This document shows, piece by piece, positions 15,385 through 23,160 of a DNA stretch of 64,000 nucleotides; position 1 is the first letter of the stretch, and every line of letters begins with the position of its first letter. The stretch spans positions 78,981 to 142,980 of the forward strand of contig JBDWDN010000005.1 in assembly GCA_039977295.1 (NCBI GenBank), read 5' to 3'. The stretch comes from Hellea sp039977295. GTDB taxonomy: Bacteria; Pseudomonadota; Alphaproteobacteria; Caulobacterales; Maricaulaceae. A program made the position numbers and the translations under genes. Under the pieces are notes generated by a model. It ran no database searches. It saw only the letters and a program-made list of their open reading frames with translations, and was not told the origin of the DNA.

Positions 15385-16779
15385 ATGAGTGACAGACCCC
15401 GCAATCGAAATGAAACACAGCAAGACGGGTATTTTTATCCGCCTCATGCCGCGCCGCTTAAGGGAACTGAGAACTTCTTCTACGCGACGTGGAAATTTAT
15501 GCGTAACCCCATAGAAGGTTTTGGGCCGTTGGCTTATTCACAGCCTATTGTTAGTCTCAAAACAATGGGCGTTCAGATGCATGTTATATCTGATCCCGAA
15601 GGCATGAACCAGGTTTTGACCAAACATGCGAAGAAATTCACTAAAAGCCCTATCGACGCGCGCATTCTTGGCCCCGCCACCAAAGAGGGATTGCTATCTG
15701 TGCATGGGCAGCAATGGCGAAAACAGCGCCGCGCCGTCGCGCCGATGTTTGCCCATCGCCATATGTCGGACCTCGCGCCGCTCATCACGGAAACCATAAG
15801 GCGCTTTAAAGAGAAAATAGATCAAAACCCTGATGTTGAATTGAATGTGGCTATGGCGGATTTGACCTTTGATGTTCTTGCGAAATCTCTTTTGGGAGAT
15901 CCCGCAGGGCTTGACCGCGACAGGCTTAAGCTCGCGACGCGGCGTGTTGTGACATCAGCGGGCACATTGCGGCCTGATGACCTATTGCCTTTGCCGCGCG
16001 GCACGCCGCGGCCTATCGGTTTTCGCGGACGGCGAGCGTTAAAACTCTTAAAGCAAGCTGCGGATGATCTTTTGGCGCGGCGCGCCCAAGAGCCAGGGGA
16101 TGATTTGGTGGGGCTGCTCACCAACGCCATTGACCCGAAGACAGGCGAGCCGCTCACGCCCAATGAACAGCGCGATAATCTAATCGGTTTCTTTATCGCG
16201 GGGCATGAAACGACGGCGCTGACCCTGACATGGGCGCTTTATCTTGTGGGAATGCACAAACCTACAGCCCAGCGGATTCGCGCCGAAATTTTGGATGTCG
16301 TGGGCGAAGGCGATATTCTTTATGAGCATATGGATAAGCTGATATTCACCCGCGCGGTAATTGACGAAACCATGCGGCTTTTCCCGCCGGCGCCGATTAT
16401 GAACCGCGAATGCGTTGAGCGTTGTGAGGTCTTGGGGCGAGAGATGAAGGTTGGTGATATTCTGCTTTTAACGCCCTATGTGATGCACCGCACAGAGCGG
16501 CTTTGGGATAATCCGCACGCTTTCGACCCTGACCGTTTTATCCGGCAGCCAGAGCTCAAAGCCAAAGCCGCGCCCTTTATGCCTTTTGGCGCGGGCCCGC
16601 GCATTTGCGTCGGCATGGCTTTCGCGATTATGGAAGCGGTTATGGCGCTAGGAACGCTGGCGCGCGATTACGATATTGAAATCCCAGAGGATTGTTTTCC
16701 GAGGCCATTAATGACAGTAACGTTGAGGCCTGAGGGCGGAGTGCCTGCGCGGATGGTAAGAGTAAAGAACGCGATATAA
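15385..16779 (+). CDS. Cytochrome P450 monooxygenase
   Basis: Heme-thiolate monooxygenase, 464 residues, without a membrane anchor and so soluble. The I-helix is IAGHETTALTLTWAL (oxygen activation), the K-helix ExxR is ETMRLFPP, and the heme loop FMPFGAGPRICVG places the axial ligand at Cys408. The substrate is unknown; the tail order recalls the bacterial fatty-acid-type or CYP102-like clan, but this is uncertain. No ferredoxin or reductase gene is nearby, so electron partners are encoded elsewhere. The start ATG at 15385 follows a weak ribosome-binding region. Confidence 0.92.
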   Translation: MSDRPRNRNETQQDGYFYPPHAAPLKGTENFFYATWKFMRNPIEGFGPLAYSQPIVSLKTMGVQMHVISDPEGMNQVLTKHAKKFTKSPIDARILGPATKEGLLSVHGQQWRKQRRAVAPMFAHRHMSDLAPLITETIRRFKEKIDQNPDVELNVAMADLTFDVLAKSLLGDPAGLDRDRLKLATRRVVTSAGTLRPDDLLPLPRGTPRPIGFRGRRALKLLKQAADDLLARRAQEPGDDLVGLLTNAIDPKTGEPLTPNEQRDNLIGFFIAGHETTALTLTWALYLVGMHKPTAQRIRAEILDVVGEGDILYEHMDKLIFTRAVIDETMRLFPPAPIMNRECVERCEVLGREMKVGDILLLTPYVMHRTERLWDNPHAFDPDRFIRQPELKAKAAPFMPFGAGPRICVGMAFAIMEAVMALGTLARDYDIEIPEDCFPRPLMTVTLRPEGGVPARMVRVKNAI

Positions 16780-16824
16780 AAGCGAGTGTCTTGAAAAACT
16801 CTAATTCAACATTACATATAGGTT

Positions 16825-17121
16825 ATGCTGGATTTTATGACGAAGACCCTGAAGGCTGAATATAAAGGCCGTCACATTGTTGTCCAAAATAATTGGCTCG
16901 GTGGATGCAAGATATTTGTAGATGATGCAATGATACACCACGATAAGCGGTATGTGCATTTGGATCGGGACTTGCCTTTTTTCGAATTTGATTTGAAAAC
17001 ACAGGACGGTGTGGAACCTGCGGCTGTTTTTGTGGAAGCCATTTTGGATGTAAAGTTATTGTTGCAGATAAGCGGCAAAACTGTCGCGCGAACAGATGCG
17101 ACTACAAGAGTCGTAGCCTAA
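16825..17121 (+). CDS. Unknown protein, 98 aa
   Basis: No family recognised. It reads as one compact beta-rich domain with no signal peptide, membrane segment or cysteine cluster (one Cys). Features are GRHIVVQNNWLGGCKIFVDD near the start and a hydrophobic ILDVKLLLQISG strand near the end. It looks like a small cytoplasmic domain in which a ligand or DNA may be bound by a sheet. An in-frame ATG at 16837 is an alternative start. It follows the P450 by 45 bases and may be co-transcribed. Confidence 0.65.
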   Translation: MLDFMTKTLKAEYKGRHIVVQNNWLGGCKIFVDDAMIHHDKRYVHLDRDLPFFEFDLKTQDGVEPAAVFVEAILDVKLLLQISGKTVARTDATTRVVA

Positions 17122-17297
17122 ACATAAACACAAGGCGAAGTGTCTCCATCGTGAGTTTAACCTAAACCTATTCTAGCGATTGAAGGCCTTAGACTTTGAC
17201 GTCACTCAATAGGCATAGCGTAGATCACGCCGCGGCATCAAAAATGACACTACAGCCCCATTGATTGTTCATAGAATAATCCAAAGAGCGGTCATTT

Positions 17298-17634
17298 TTG
17301 ATGATGATAAGTGCAGGGTTTCTGTTGCCAGCTACCCTGCGAAGCCCGCCTAACCGTATGACGGGTTAGGAGTTAAAGTGCGGTTTGTCGCGCTGCTTAC
17401 GCTGCGAGAGCAAAACCTTCATTAGAATTGTCATTTGCAATTACTAAAAATAGGCATTTAACGATACCAAATCGAATGAAAGCAAACTTCTTTAGACGTC
17501 TGTCGATCCTATTTCGGCCCCATCAAAAACACACCGAAATCAGTGTGCTTATGGTGGAGCCGCCGGGTACCGCCCCCGGGTCCAGTCCGCTTATTACAAG
17601 CGCGTTTATCATCATAGCTAGCAAGCTAGCCCGC
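17298..17634 (-). ncRNA. ssrA: Two-piece (circularly permuted) tmRNA, ssrA
   Basis: On the minus strand the acceptor piece comes first (about 17634-17552). Its T-arm is CCGGG-GGCGGTA-CCCGG, and it ends CGGCTCC-A-CCA with the CCA encoded at 17552. A linker of about 30 bases forms a CACACTG/CGGTGTG hairpin. The coding piece starts GGGGCCG at 17521 and pairs with CGGCTCC (one G-U) to form the acceptor stem. After the tag frame come pseudoknot-like stems (GCAGGGT/ACCCTGC). TTATCATCA near 17300-17310 pairs with TGATGATAA of the acceptor piece, closing helix 2. The 3' end of the coding piece is approximate. The RNA rescues stalled ribosomes and tags the nascent chain. Confidence 0.92.
17397..17438 (-). 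other. tmRNA tag reading frame
   Basis: The resume codon GCA at 17438-17436 opens a 13-codon frame, A-N-D-N-S-N-E-G-F-A-L-A-A, closed by TAA at 17399-17397. With the alanine carried by the charged tmRNA, the degradation tag is AANDNSNEGFALAA. The AANDN head and the hydrophobic A-L-A-A end match the alphaproteobacterial tags recognised by SspB and ClpX respectively. Confidence 0.92.
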
Positions 17635-17636
17635 TC

Positions 17637-17665
17637 TATATAGGGACGTTGGGTTTTGATTCCAA
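17637..17665 (-). promoter_or_regulatory. ssrA promoter with a GANTC methylation site at the -35
   Basis: On the minus strand TTGGAA (17665-17660), a 17-base spacer, then TATATA (17642-17637) make a near-consensus sigma-70 promoter. It would start transcription at about 17630, at the 5' end of the tmRNA acceptor piece. The last three bases of the -35 box plus TC form GAATC (17658-17662), a CcrM target. Such placement is the pattern of GcrA/CcrM-controlled promoters in Caulobacter; the regulation here is inferred. Confidence 0.7.
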
Positions 17666-17666
17666 C

Positions 17667-17695
17667 AAAAAAGGCTAGCTGCAATGCAGATAACC
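17667..17695 (-). terminator. Terminator of the first DUF2853 gene
   Basis: On the minus strand, GGTTA and CTG(C) pair with their complements around ATT with one internal mismatch, followed directly by six T (17672-17667). It ends just before the ssrA -35 box, separating the two minus-strand transcripts. A second stem TAACTGA/TCAGTTA lies slightly upstream. Confidence 0.65.
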
Positions 17696-17744
17696 TCTAA
17701 CTGATGGGAGTCAGTTATTTGAGATTTTGTGTTTTAGCTCTCGT

Positions 17745-18041
17745 CTATTGCTTCGTTAGCAAATGATAGAACGTGACGCGATTCTTATGATTGTCACCTT
17801 TCATTCGCTGGCAGACGGCTTCGATAGCTTTTTCAGCAGCCGCAGTGTCCATGCCAAGTTTTTTGGCGCAATAGCCATCGCGAACGCGGTTGCGCTCAGT
17901 CTCGTCTGAGCAGGATACGAGAGATGCGTCTTTGTTAAGAAGCGCAACGCCGAGATAGTTTACGATTTTTTGAATGGCGTCTTGATCTGCGCCTGCGTCA
18001 TAGCGCTCTACGTCATCCATATAGTCAGCTGCATTAGCCAT
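17745..18041 (-). CDS. DUF2853 family protein (first copy)
   Basis: A 98-residue cytoplasmic helical protein of unknown function. The start is placed at the ATG at 18041 because GGAGGAAAG lies just upstream; a longer frame has no such site. It shares with the protein at 61372-61716 the pattern N-x-D-A-S-x-V-S-x-S-D, then an (F/Y)-x-x-KKLG segment, and a C-terminal RVTFYHLLTKQ against RAVVYYLLAKQF. Three cysteines are present. It lies upstream of ssrA on the same strand, separated by a terminator. Confidence 0.82.
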   Translation of the reverse strand: MANAADYMDDVERYDAGADQDAIQKIVNYLGVALLNKDASLVSCSDETERNRVRDGYCAKKLGMDTAAAEKAIEAVCQRMKGDNHKNRVTFYHLLTKQ

Positions 18042-18203
18042 AGTCTTTCCTCCACACGAGTTGACAAATATTTTTAAACTTTGATTAACCATCTTTGCAA
18101 GGCAGGAATTATGGAAATATCGTCAAGTTTCGTGAAATATCGCCACATTTTTGACACTGGATGCTTTGAAGTCAGACCAAAGCGTTTATAGTGCAAATAC
18201 TTC

Positions 18204-19313
18204 ATGGAGACAGCTATTACTCATAATATGGCGCAGACATTGTCTTGGCTCGAGAAACTCGTTGCTTTCGATACGCGTAATGGTTCAGGCGATGAATTGG
18301 CCTGCGTGGAGTTTCTGCGCGGCGCATTGGCTGCGCATAACCCTGATGAAATTATCATGGATACGGTATCGCGCTCACGCGGTAAAAGTGACAGCGGCTA
18401 TGTCATGGCGCGCTGGGGAAATCCTAAAACCGTTCTAAATGTGCATATTGATACGGTGCCAAGCGGGGACGGGTGGACGTCAAACCCCTTGAACCTAAAA
18501 CGCGAGACAGGCCGGGTGATTGGCTTAGGCACGAGCGACATAAAAGGCGCGGCGGCCTGTATTTTAGCCGCGATGGAGACTGCAGAGCTTCAAGATGTTG
18601 CAATATTGTTTTCAGGCGACGAAGAACATGGCAGCGAAGTCATGCCTGAGATCATTAAGCGCGGGCATTATGGCGGCGCGCCGACAGCAATCGTCTGCGA
18701 GCCTACGTGCTGTGAGGTCGGGAAGCGGCACCGCGGCATGCTGGCCATGAATGCGCTATTTACGGGTAAGGGCGGGCATAGCTCTTTGTCTGATGTGACC
18801 GAGCGGCCCTTGTTGCAAGCTGCGCGATTAGCGGCGGCTTGGGGGGACTATAATGACGCGTATATGTCTTTTGGGCAGGCGCCCTACCAAGGCTTATGTC
18901 TGAATATTGGCGATATCGAAAATGACGGCGCTTATAATGTTATCCCGACGCGCTCAAAACTTTGGGCATCCATGCGGCCTCCGCCTGGCGATAGTGTCTC
19001 GGGGCGGCGCGAGGATATGCTGCGGATTGCCAAAGAGGTCACGCCCGAAGCGGTGATGGATGTAATTGTCGATTTTGAACCTTTTGCAGCGCGCAACGTC
19101 AGCGCCTTTAATGGCATTTTCGAAGATACGCCCATCGTCGATCTTCCTTACTGGACCGAAGCTGCCATGCTCTCCGAGGCTGGACTGAATGTCGTCGTTT
19201 ATGGCCCGGGCGATGTTGAGCAGGCGCATAAGCCCAATGAATATGTTAGCGAGGCGCATCTTGTAACGGCCGCGGCTGCTTATGGGCGGGCTTTGTCGGG
19301 AGCGCATCTGTGA
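18204..19313 (+). CDS. M20 family amino-acyl deacetylase (acetylornithine/acetylcitrulline deacetylase-like)
   Basis: Zinc amidohydrolase, 369 residues. Metal and catalytic residues are in place: His81 and Asp83 (NVHIDTVP), Asp112 (GTSDIKG), Glu140-Glu141 (GDEEHGS), and a late His in EQAHKPNEYV. The M20 family includes acetylornithine deacetylase, acetylcitrulline deacetylase and succinyl-diaminopimelate desuccinylase. Direct coupling (GTGA overlap) to an N-acetylglutamate synthase-like gene makes an arginine-pathway deacetylase the best call. Which acetylated substrate is used is not decided by the sequence. Confidence 0.82.
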   Translation: METAITHNMAQTLSWLEKLVAFDTRNGSGDELACVEFLRGALAAHNPDEIIMDTVSRSRGKSDSGYVMARWGNPKTVLNVHIDTVPSGDGWTSNPLNLKRETGRVIGLGTSDIKGAAACILAAMETAELQDVAILFSGDEEHGSEVMPEIIKRGHYGGAPTAIVCEPTCCEVGKRHRGMLAMNALFTGKGGHSSLSDVTERPLLQAARLAAAWGDYNDAYMSFGQAPYQGLCLNIGDIENDGAYNVIPTRSKLWASMRPPPGDSVSGRREDMLRIAKEVTPEAVMDVIVDFEPFAARNVSAFNGIFEDTPIVDLPYWTEAAMLSEAGLNVVVYGPGDVEQAHKPNEYVSEAHLVTAAAAYGRALSGAHL

Positions 19314-20452
19314 GCAAACACGCCATAAGAGAAACTGTTCTTCGCAGCTTATCCGCTATTGGGGCGACGAAGGAAGCGACCTTTTATGCCGAGCTTTTTG
19401 CGGCCCAAGATGCAGAACGCTTCGCCCTTATCGTGCTTGACCCGCGATGTTTGAAGAACCCGCTACTGGAAGCGTTGATTTCCAATTTGCGTATATTATC
19501 TGATTTGGGGCTTTCGCCTGTCCTGCTTGTGGGTGCGCTGGATGATGACCGAACTTCTGTAAAGTTTCAGAGCCAGCGGCTTGCCAAAGAACTCGAAATG
19601 GCGTCGGTGCAAATCGCAAAGCTTAATACTGCGAGCTACCAACTTATTCCCGAAGTGCGTCAGAAGGCTCGCCGCGGCAGGATTCCAATTTTGGAAATGA
19701 CGGAGCGGCGCGGTAAAATGAATTTGACGACTTTGGTCGGCGCGCTAAAGCCCAATAAGATAATTTTTCTGCAGCCTTCTGGCAGATTAAGCCGCGGCGA
19801 TCAGCATCTCTCATTCGTAAATATTGACCGGCTTGAACAGAGCCTAAAACTTGATGAGCTCACGCTCGGTCAAGCGCGCTTTATCGCGCTCGTGCAAGAG
19901 CTTGCCAAAGAGAAAGATAATGACGCGGTTTATGTTATGGCGTCGCCTCTAAATTTATTAACGGAACTCTTTACAACAAAAGGGTCGGGCACATTGTTGC
20001 GCCGAGCTGCGCCGATAATGGTTGTGCCGACTTTGGCCCGTACCAATAAGGTTAGGTTAAAAGTCTCGATTGAAGAAGCCTTTAACAAACCCATCTCGGC
20101 TTCGTTTCTACGTTCTAAAATTTACAAAGGATTTATTGAAGAAGATTATCGCGGCGGCGCAATCTTTACGCAGCTCGCAGGCTTGCCCTATCTCTCAAAA
20201 TTTTGGGTGAGCCGCGCGGCGCAAGGCGAAGGCATTGCCCGCGACCTCTGGGACAAAATGAGCCAAGATATTCCGGCTTTTTTCTGGCGCTCGCGCATGG
20301 GCAACCCCTTTAATGACTGGTATATGAGCGCTTGTGATGGCATGCAGATTAGCGGTGAATGGCGCGTATTTTGGAAAGGGCTGGACGCCCCCGAAGTGCC
20401 CGGAGCTATATTAGCGGCGTCGTCTGCGCCTGATGATTTTGAAATAAAATAA
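19310..20452 (+). CDS. N-acetylglutamate synthase, vertebrate-like, with degenerate kinase domain
   Basis: Two parts are seen. Residues 1 to about 220 follow the amino-acid-kinase layout of N-acetylglutamate kinase, but the ATP and substrate loops are lost: LDPR stands where the KYGG loop is expected and VGALD where HGGGP is expected. The C-terminal part (about 240-375) is the NAT/GNAT domain of vertebrate NAGS and Maricaulis/Xanthomonas NAGS-K (WVSRAAQGEGIARDLW, FWRSRMGNPFNDWY, WRVFWKGL). At 380 residues it is shorter than the bifunctional enzymes (about 440). It would acetylate glutamate to start arginine synthesis. The start is GTG at 19310, overlapping the M20 stop. Confidence 0.82.
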   Translation: MSKHAIRETVLRSLSAIGATKEATFYAELFAAQDAERFALIVLDPRCLKNPLLEALISNLRILSDLGLSPVLLVGALDDDRTSVKFQSQRLAKELEMASVQIAKLNTASYQLIPEVRQKARRGRIPILEMTERRGKMNLTTLVGALKPNKIIFLQPSGRLSRGDQHLSFVNIDRLEQSLKLDELTLGQARFIALVQELAKEKDNDAVYVMASPLNLLTELFTTKGSGTLLRRAAPIMVVPTLARTNKVRLKVSIEEAFNKPISASFLRSKIYKGFIEEDYRGGAIFTQLAGLPYLSKFWVSRAAQGEGIARDLWDKMSQDIPAFFWRSRMGNPFNDWYMSACDGMQISGEWRVFWKGLDAPEVPGAILAASSAPDDFEIK

Positions 20453-20482
20453 TGAGGGCCCTCCCTCAACTTAGGATTTTTT

Positions 20483-21607
20483 ATGACCCTTCATATTACC
20501 TCTGCCTTTGACGGCGGAAACATTATTGTTCGCGACACTAAGGATATGTCCAATATCCGCCTTGCCATTCGTCCTGATAATAATTCTGATTTCTTTCAAT
20601 GGTTTTACTACCGCGTCACAGGGGCAAAAGGCCAGCCGCTGAAAATGATTCTAGAAAACGCCAAAGACGCGGCTTTTACAGGCGGCTGGGACGGGTATCA
20701 GGCTTGCGCTAGCTATGATCGCCAAACCTGGTTTCGCGTTGAGAGCACCAGCTATGTCAATGGACAGCTAATTATCGAGCACACACCTGATATTGATAGC
20801 GTTTACTATGCTTATTTTGCGCCTTACCCGATGGACCGCCACGCCGATGTGGTCGCCGAAGCGGCGCTCCAAGACGGCGTGTCTTTGCGGGTTTTAGGCC
20901 AAACGGTTCAGGGTCAAGACATGGATTGCCTCTCTGTCGGCACTGGCGATAAAGTGATCTGGGTTATCGCCCGTCAGCATCCCGGCGAAACAATGGCGCA
21001 GTGGTGGATGGAAGGGTTTCTGTCCCGCCTGCTGGATGAAGAGGATGATGTCTCCACTAAGCTACGCGAAAAAGCGACATTTTACATCGTTCCAAATATG
21101 TGCCCCGATGGCGGACGAAATGGAAACTTGCGCACCAATGAAACAGGCGCGAATTTGAACCGTGAATGGGGCGTGGCGACACTTCAGTCTGCCCCGGAAG
21201 TTTATTGCACCATCAAAGCGATGGATGAGGCCAAGCCTGATCTTTGTTTTGATGTTCACGGCGATGAGAGCTTGCCTTATAACTTCATTGCAGGCGCGGA
21301 AGGCATTCCGGGATATACGGAGAAACAAGCCGATAATTTAGCTGCGTTTCTCTCGGCTTATAAAACAGCATCACCCGATTTTCAGACCGAGCATGGCTAC
21401 CCCAAAACGGCGCCAGGCAAAGCGAATTTGACGATGTGCACGAATTATACAGCGCATGCTTATGACTGCTTGGCTATGACGTTGGAAATGCCGTTCAAGG
21501 ATAATGCCAATGCGCCAGATGCCGAATTTGGCTGGAGCCCTGAGCGCAGCGCGGATCTAGGCGGAGCGGCCTTAGACGCGATGCTCGCGGTTGTGGACGC
21601 GCTATAA
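20483..21607 (+). CDS. M14 family metallocarboxypeptidase, cytosolic (Nna1/CCP-like)
   Basis: Zinc carboxypeptidase of 374 residues with no signal peptide. The N-terminal 130 residues form the beta-rich domain that precedes the catalytic domain in cytosolic carboxypeptidases. Zinc ligands are His166 and Glu169 (RQHPGE) and His259 (DVHGDE); NREW (226-229) and the LEMPF segment with the catalytic Glu complete the set. Eukaryotic relatives deglutamylate proteins; bacterial substrates are unknown. It follows the NAGS gene by 30 bases and ends at a terminator. Confidence 0.88.
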   Translation: MTLHITSAFDGGNIIVRDTKDMSNIRLAIRPDNNSDFFQWFYYRVTGAKGQPLKMILENAKDAAFTGGWDGYQACASYDRQTWFRVESTSYVNGQLIIEHTPDIDSVYYAYFAPYPMDRHADVVAEAALQDGVSLRVLGQTVQGQDMDCLSVGTGDKVIWVIARQHPGETMAQWWMEGFLSRLLDEEDDVSTKLREKATFYIVPNMCPDGGRNGNLRTNETGANLNREWGVATLQSAPEVYCTIKAMDEAKPDLCFDVHGDESLPYNFIAGAEGIPGYTEKQADNLAAFLSAYKTASPDFQTEHGYPKTAPGKANLTMCTNYTAHAYDCLAMTLEMPFKDNANAPDAEFGWSPERSADLGGAALDAMLAVVDAL

Positions 21608-21609
21608 AA

Positions 21610-21633
21610 AAAACCGCCCCAGAGAGCGGTTTT
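21610..21633. terminator. Bidirectional terminator between the M14 gene and the secreted-protein gene
   Basis: AAAACCGC and GCGGTTTT pair around CCCAGAGA, with an A run on the left and a T run on the right. It can end the plus-strand M14 transcript and the convergent minus-strand gene. Confidence 0.75.
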
Positions 21634-21657
21634 CAGTGTTTTTAGAATTACCAGTGT

Positions 21658-22716
21658 TTAGTTCCGGCGCTGGTAAATATTTCTTGGACGGCGAGGTTTC
21701 ACGCGATCATCGCCTTTGTCTTCAGTCTGAATGACATTACCTTCTTTATCCAAGTGGTATTTGAGGGATGGAACGCAGAACGTTTCACGCTTTCTGACGA
21801 CAATCTTGTCAGGACCCATCTGATTATTAATCATGACGCTTTCAGAAACGCGTTCCTGTTTATTCGCATAATTATAGCAAACGAGATGACGTTTTTCATT
21901 GCGAACGCCATATTTTTTGCGGTTATGCTGCTTAGCAGAAGGGTTACACAGCATGACTGGACGCCCTAGAACCGCTTTGGACCCGCCAAATTGGTCTTCG
22001 ATGTAGAGCGTCTCAGGTTTCAACTTATCTCCTTTTTCAATCATGTAGCATTGAAAGTGATCTCCCGGCACATCGATTGGATCAGGCATTTCTGGTTTCA
22101 CAAGGTCTCCGCAGGGCGAAGAGAAAACCCAGTGCTTATCTGTTGTGTTTCCTGTGCCCTGAGGTTTGACCCATGCCATATCGGTTGGGACTGAACCCGT
22201 GTTGAAATCACTGCCAAGATAATACCCTGCGGCTGCGCCCCAGACGGGAGCTGTAATAATAGACGGCGCAGCGCCAGTCGGCCCTGTTCCGCTTGGAGCC
22301 GGCGTCATAGCAATTATCTCGCCGGTGGTCGGTAAGCTCGAAAATCCACCACTAAGGGAGCTAGATTGGGTCGCGCTGGCAAAGCCGCTACTACCCGAGC
22401 CGCCCGAATAAATTTGTCCATTATTACCCTTTAGGACGCCCGCAAACCCTTCCCGGGTTCTGTTGTCGCCCCAAACAATTACATTTACCCGGCACTGTCG
22501 CAGATCTTCGGGTGTGTTCATCGAAAAACGCTGCGTGTTTTTCCAGGTGTAATTACTCGGCGAGTCGTATCTACTGAGGACATTGCCATTCTGGGTGATA
22601 GCCACCGTGAAACGGTTATCTGCGTTTACCGCGCCGTCAATTTGCGCGGCCATTGCGCTAGTTGATACGGTCATAAGCGCCGTAGCTAAAAGGCTTGATA
22701 CAATTTGTTTTCTCAT
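21658..22716 (-). CDS. Secreted protein with two Cys-containing repeats (DUF7450-like)
   Basis: A 352-residue protein with a clear signal peptide (MRKQIVSSLLATALMTVSTSAMA, cleavage near 23). A Ser/Gly-rich linker (about 100-155) is followed by two similar repeats: HFQCYMIEKGD...IEDQF...GRPVMLCNPSAK and HLVCYNYANKQ...INNQM...RETFCVPSLKY. Each has a Cys near the start and another before Asn/Val-Pro, so a disulfide per repeat is likely. I associate the repeat with the DUF7450 family, from memory. It ends in a basic tail (KPRRPRNIYQRRN). Role unknown; probably periplasmic or surface. Confidence 0.75.
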   Translation of the reverse strand: MRKQIVSSLLATALMTVSTSAMAAQIDGAVNADNRFTVAITQNGNVLSRYDSPSNYTWKNTQRFSMNTPEDLRQCRVNVIVWGDNRTREGFAGVLKGNNGQIYSGGSGSSGFASATQSSSLSGGFSSLPTTGEIIAMTPAPSGTGPTGAAPSIITAPVWGAAAGYYLGSDFNTGSVPTDMAWVKPQGTGNTTDKHWVFSSPCGDLVKPEMPDPIDVPGDHFQCYMIEKGDKLKPETLYIEDQFGGSKAVLGRPVMLCNPSAKQHNRKKYGVRNEKRHLVCYNYANKQERVSESVMINNQMGPDKIVVRKRETFCVPSLKYHLDKEGNVIQTEDKGDDRVKPRRPRNIYQRRN

Positions 22717-22836
22717 TTTATTTCTCCATATGCCCCGTCGCGAAATGCGATGGATGAGATAGCTATATGGAAGACCAAGCGCTGAAATCTGTGACCGGAG
22801 TCACAAATCACAAATCTTGTCTAAAAAATTACAGCC

Positions 22837-23160
22837 CTATTCAGGGCCGTTTTTTACGAAGTGGTAAATATCGAGAATCTTTTCCCAGTTTTTTGTGCGC
22901 GTGCGGTTGCCGATGAGGAAGCAATCAACGATTTGCCAGATGCCCATGCCGCCGAAAGTGATGAGCTTTAAAATACCGAGGCCAACATCACCGACAATGA
23001 AGCGATCTATGCCAAAAAAGCCAAGCCACATATTCCACCCAAAGAGCTCAACGGGGTTTTGAGTCTCGCGCTGCACAATATCAATAAACTTTCGGCGGTC
23101 GCTCTCTTCTAGTGACGCGGCCATTTCCATTAAGTTACGATCATAAATCAGTCTGTCCAT
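22837..23160 (-). CDS. TM2 domain-containing membrane protein
   Basis: A 107-residue protein with the TM2 pattern: a first hydrophobic hairpin WNMWLGFFGIDRFIVGDVGLG (the G-x-x-G-x-x-R-F core) and a second segment ILKLITFGGMGIWQIVDCFLIG. A charged cytoplasmic N-terminus of about 40 residues precedes it. The ATG at 23160 has GGGAGA upstream; a TTG one codon earlier is less likely. TM2 proteins have no assigned function in bacteria. Confidence 0.85.
   Translation of the reverse strand: MDRLIYDRNLMEMAASLEESDRRKFIDIVQRETQNPVELFGWNMWLGFFGIDRFIVGDVGLGILKLITFGGMGIWQIVDCFLIGNRTRTKNWEKILDIYHFVKNGPE

Noticed and set aside
17236..17303. CATCAAAAATGAC/GTCATTTTTGATG inverted repeat as a mobile element
   Set aside because: One arm overlaps the 3' end of the tmRNA coding piece, so it is better explained as part of tmRNA 3' processing or termination with a large loop.
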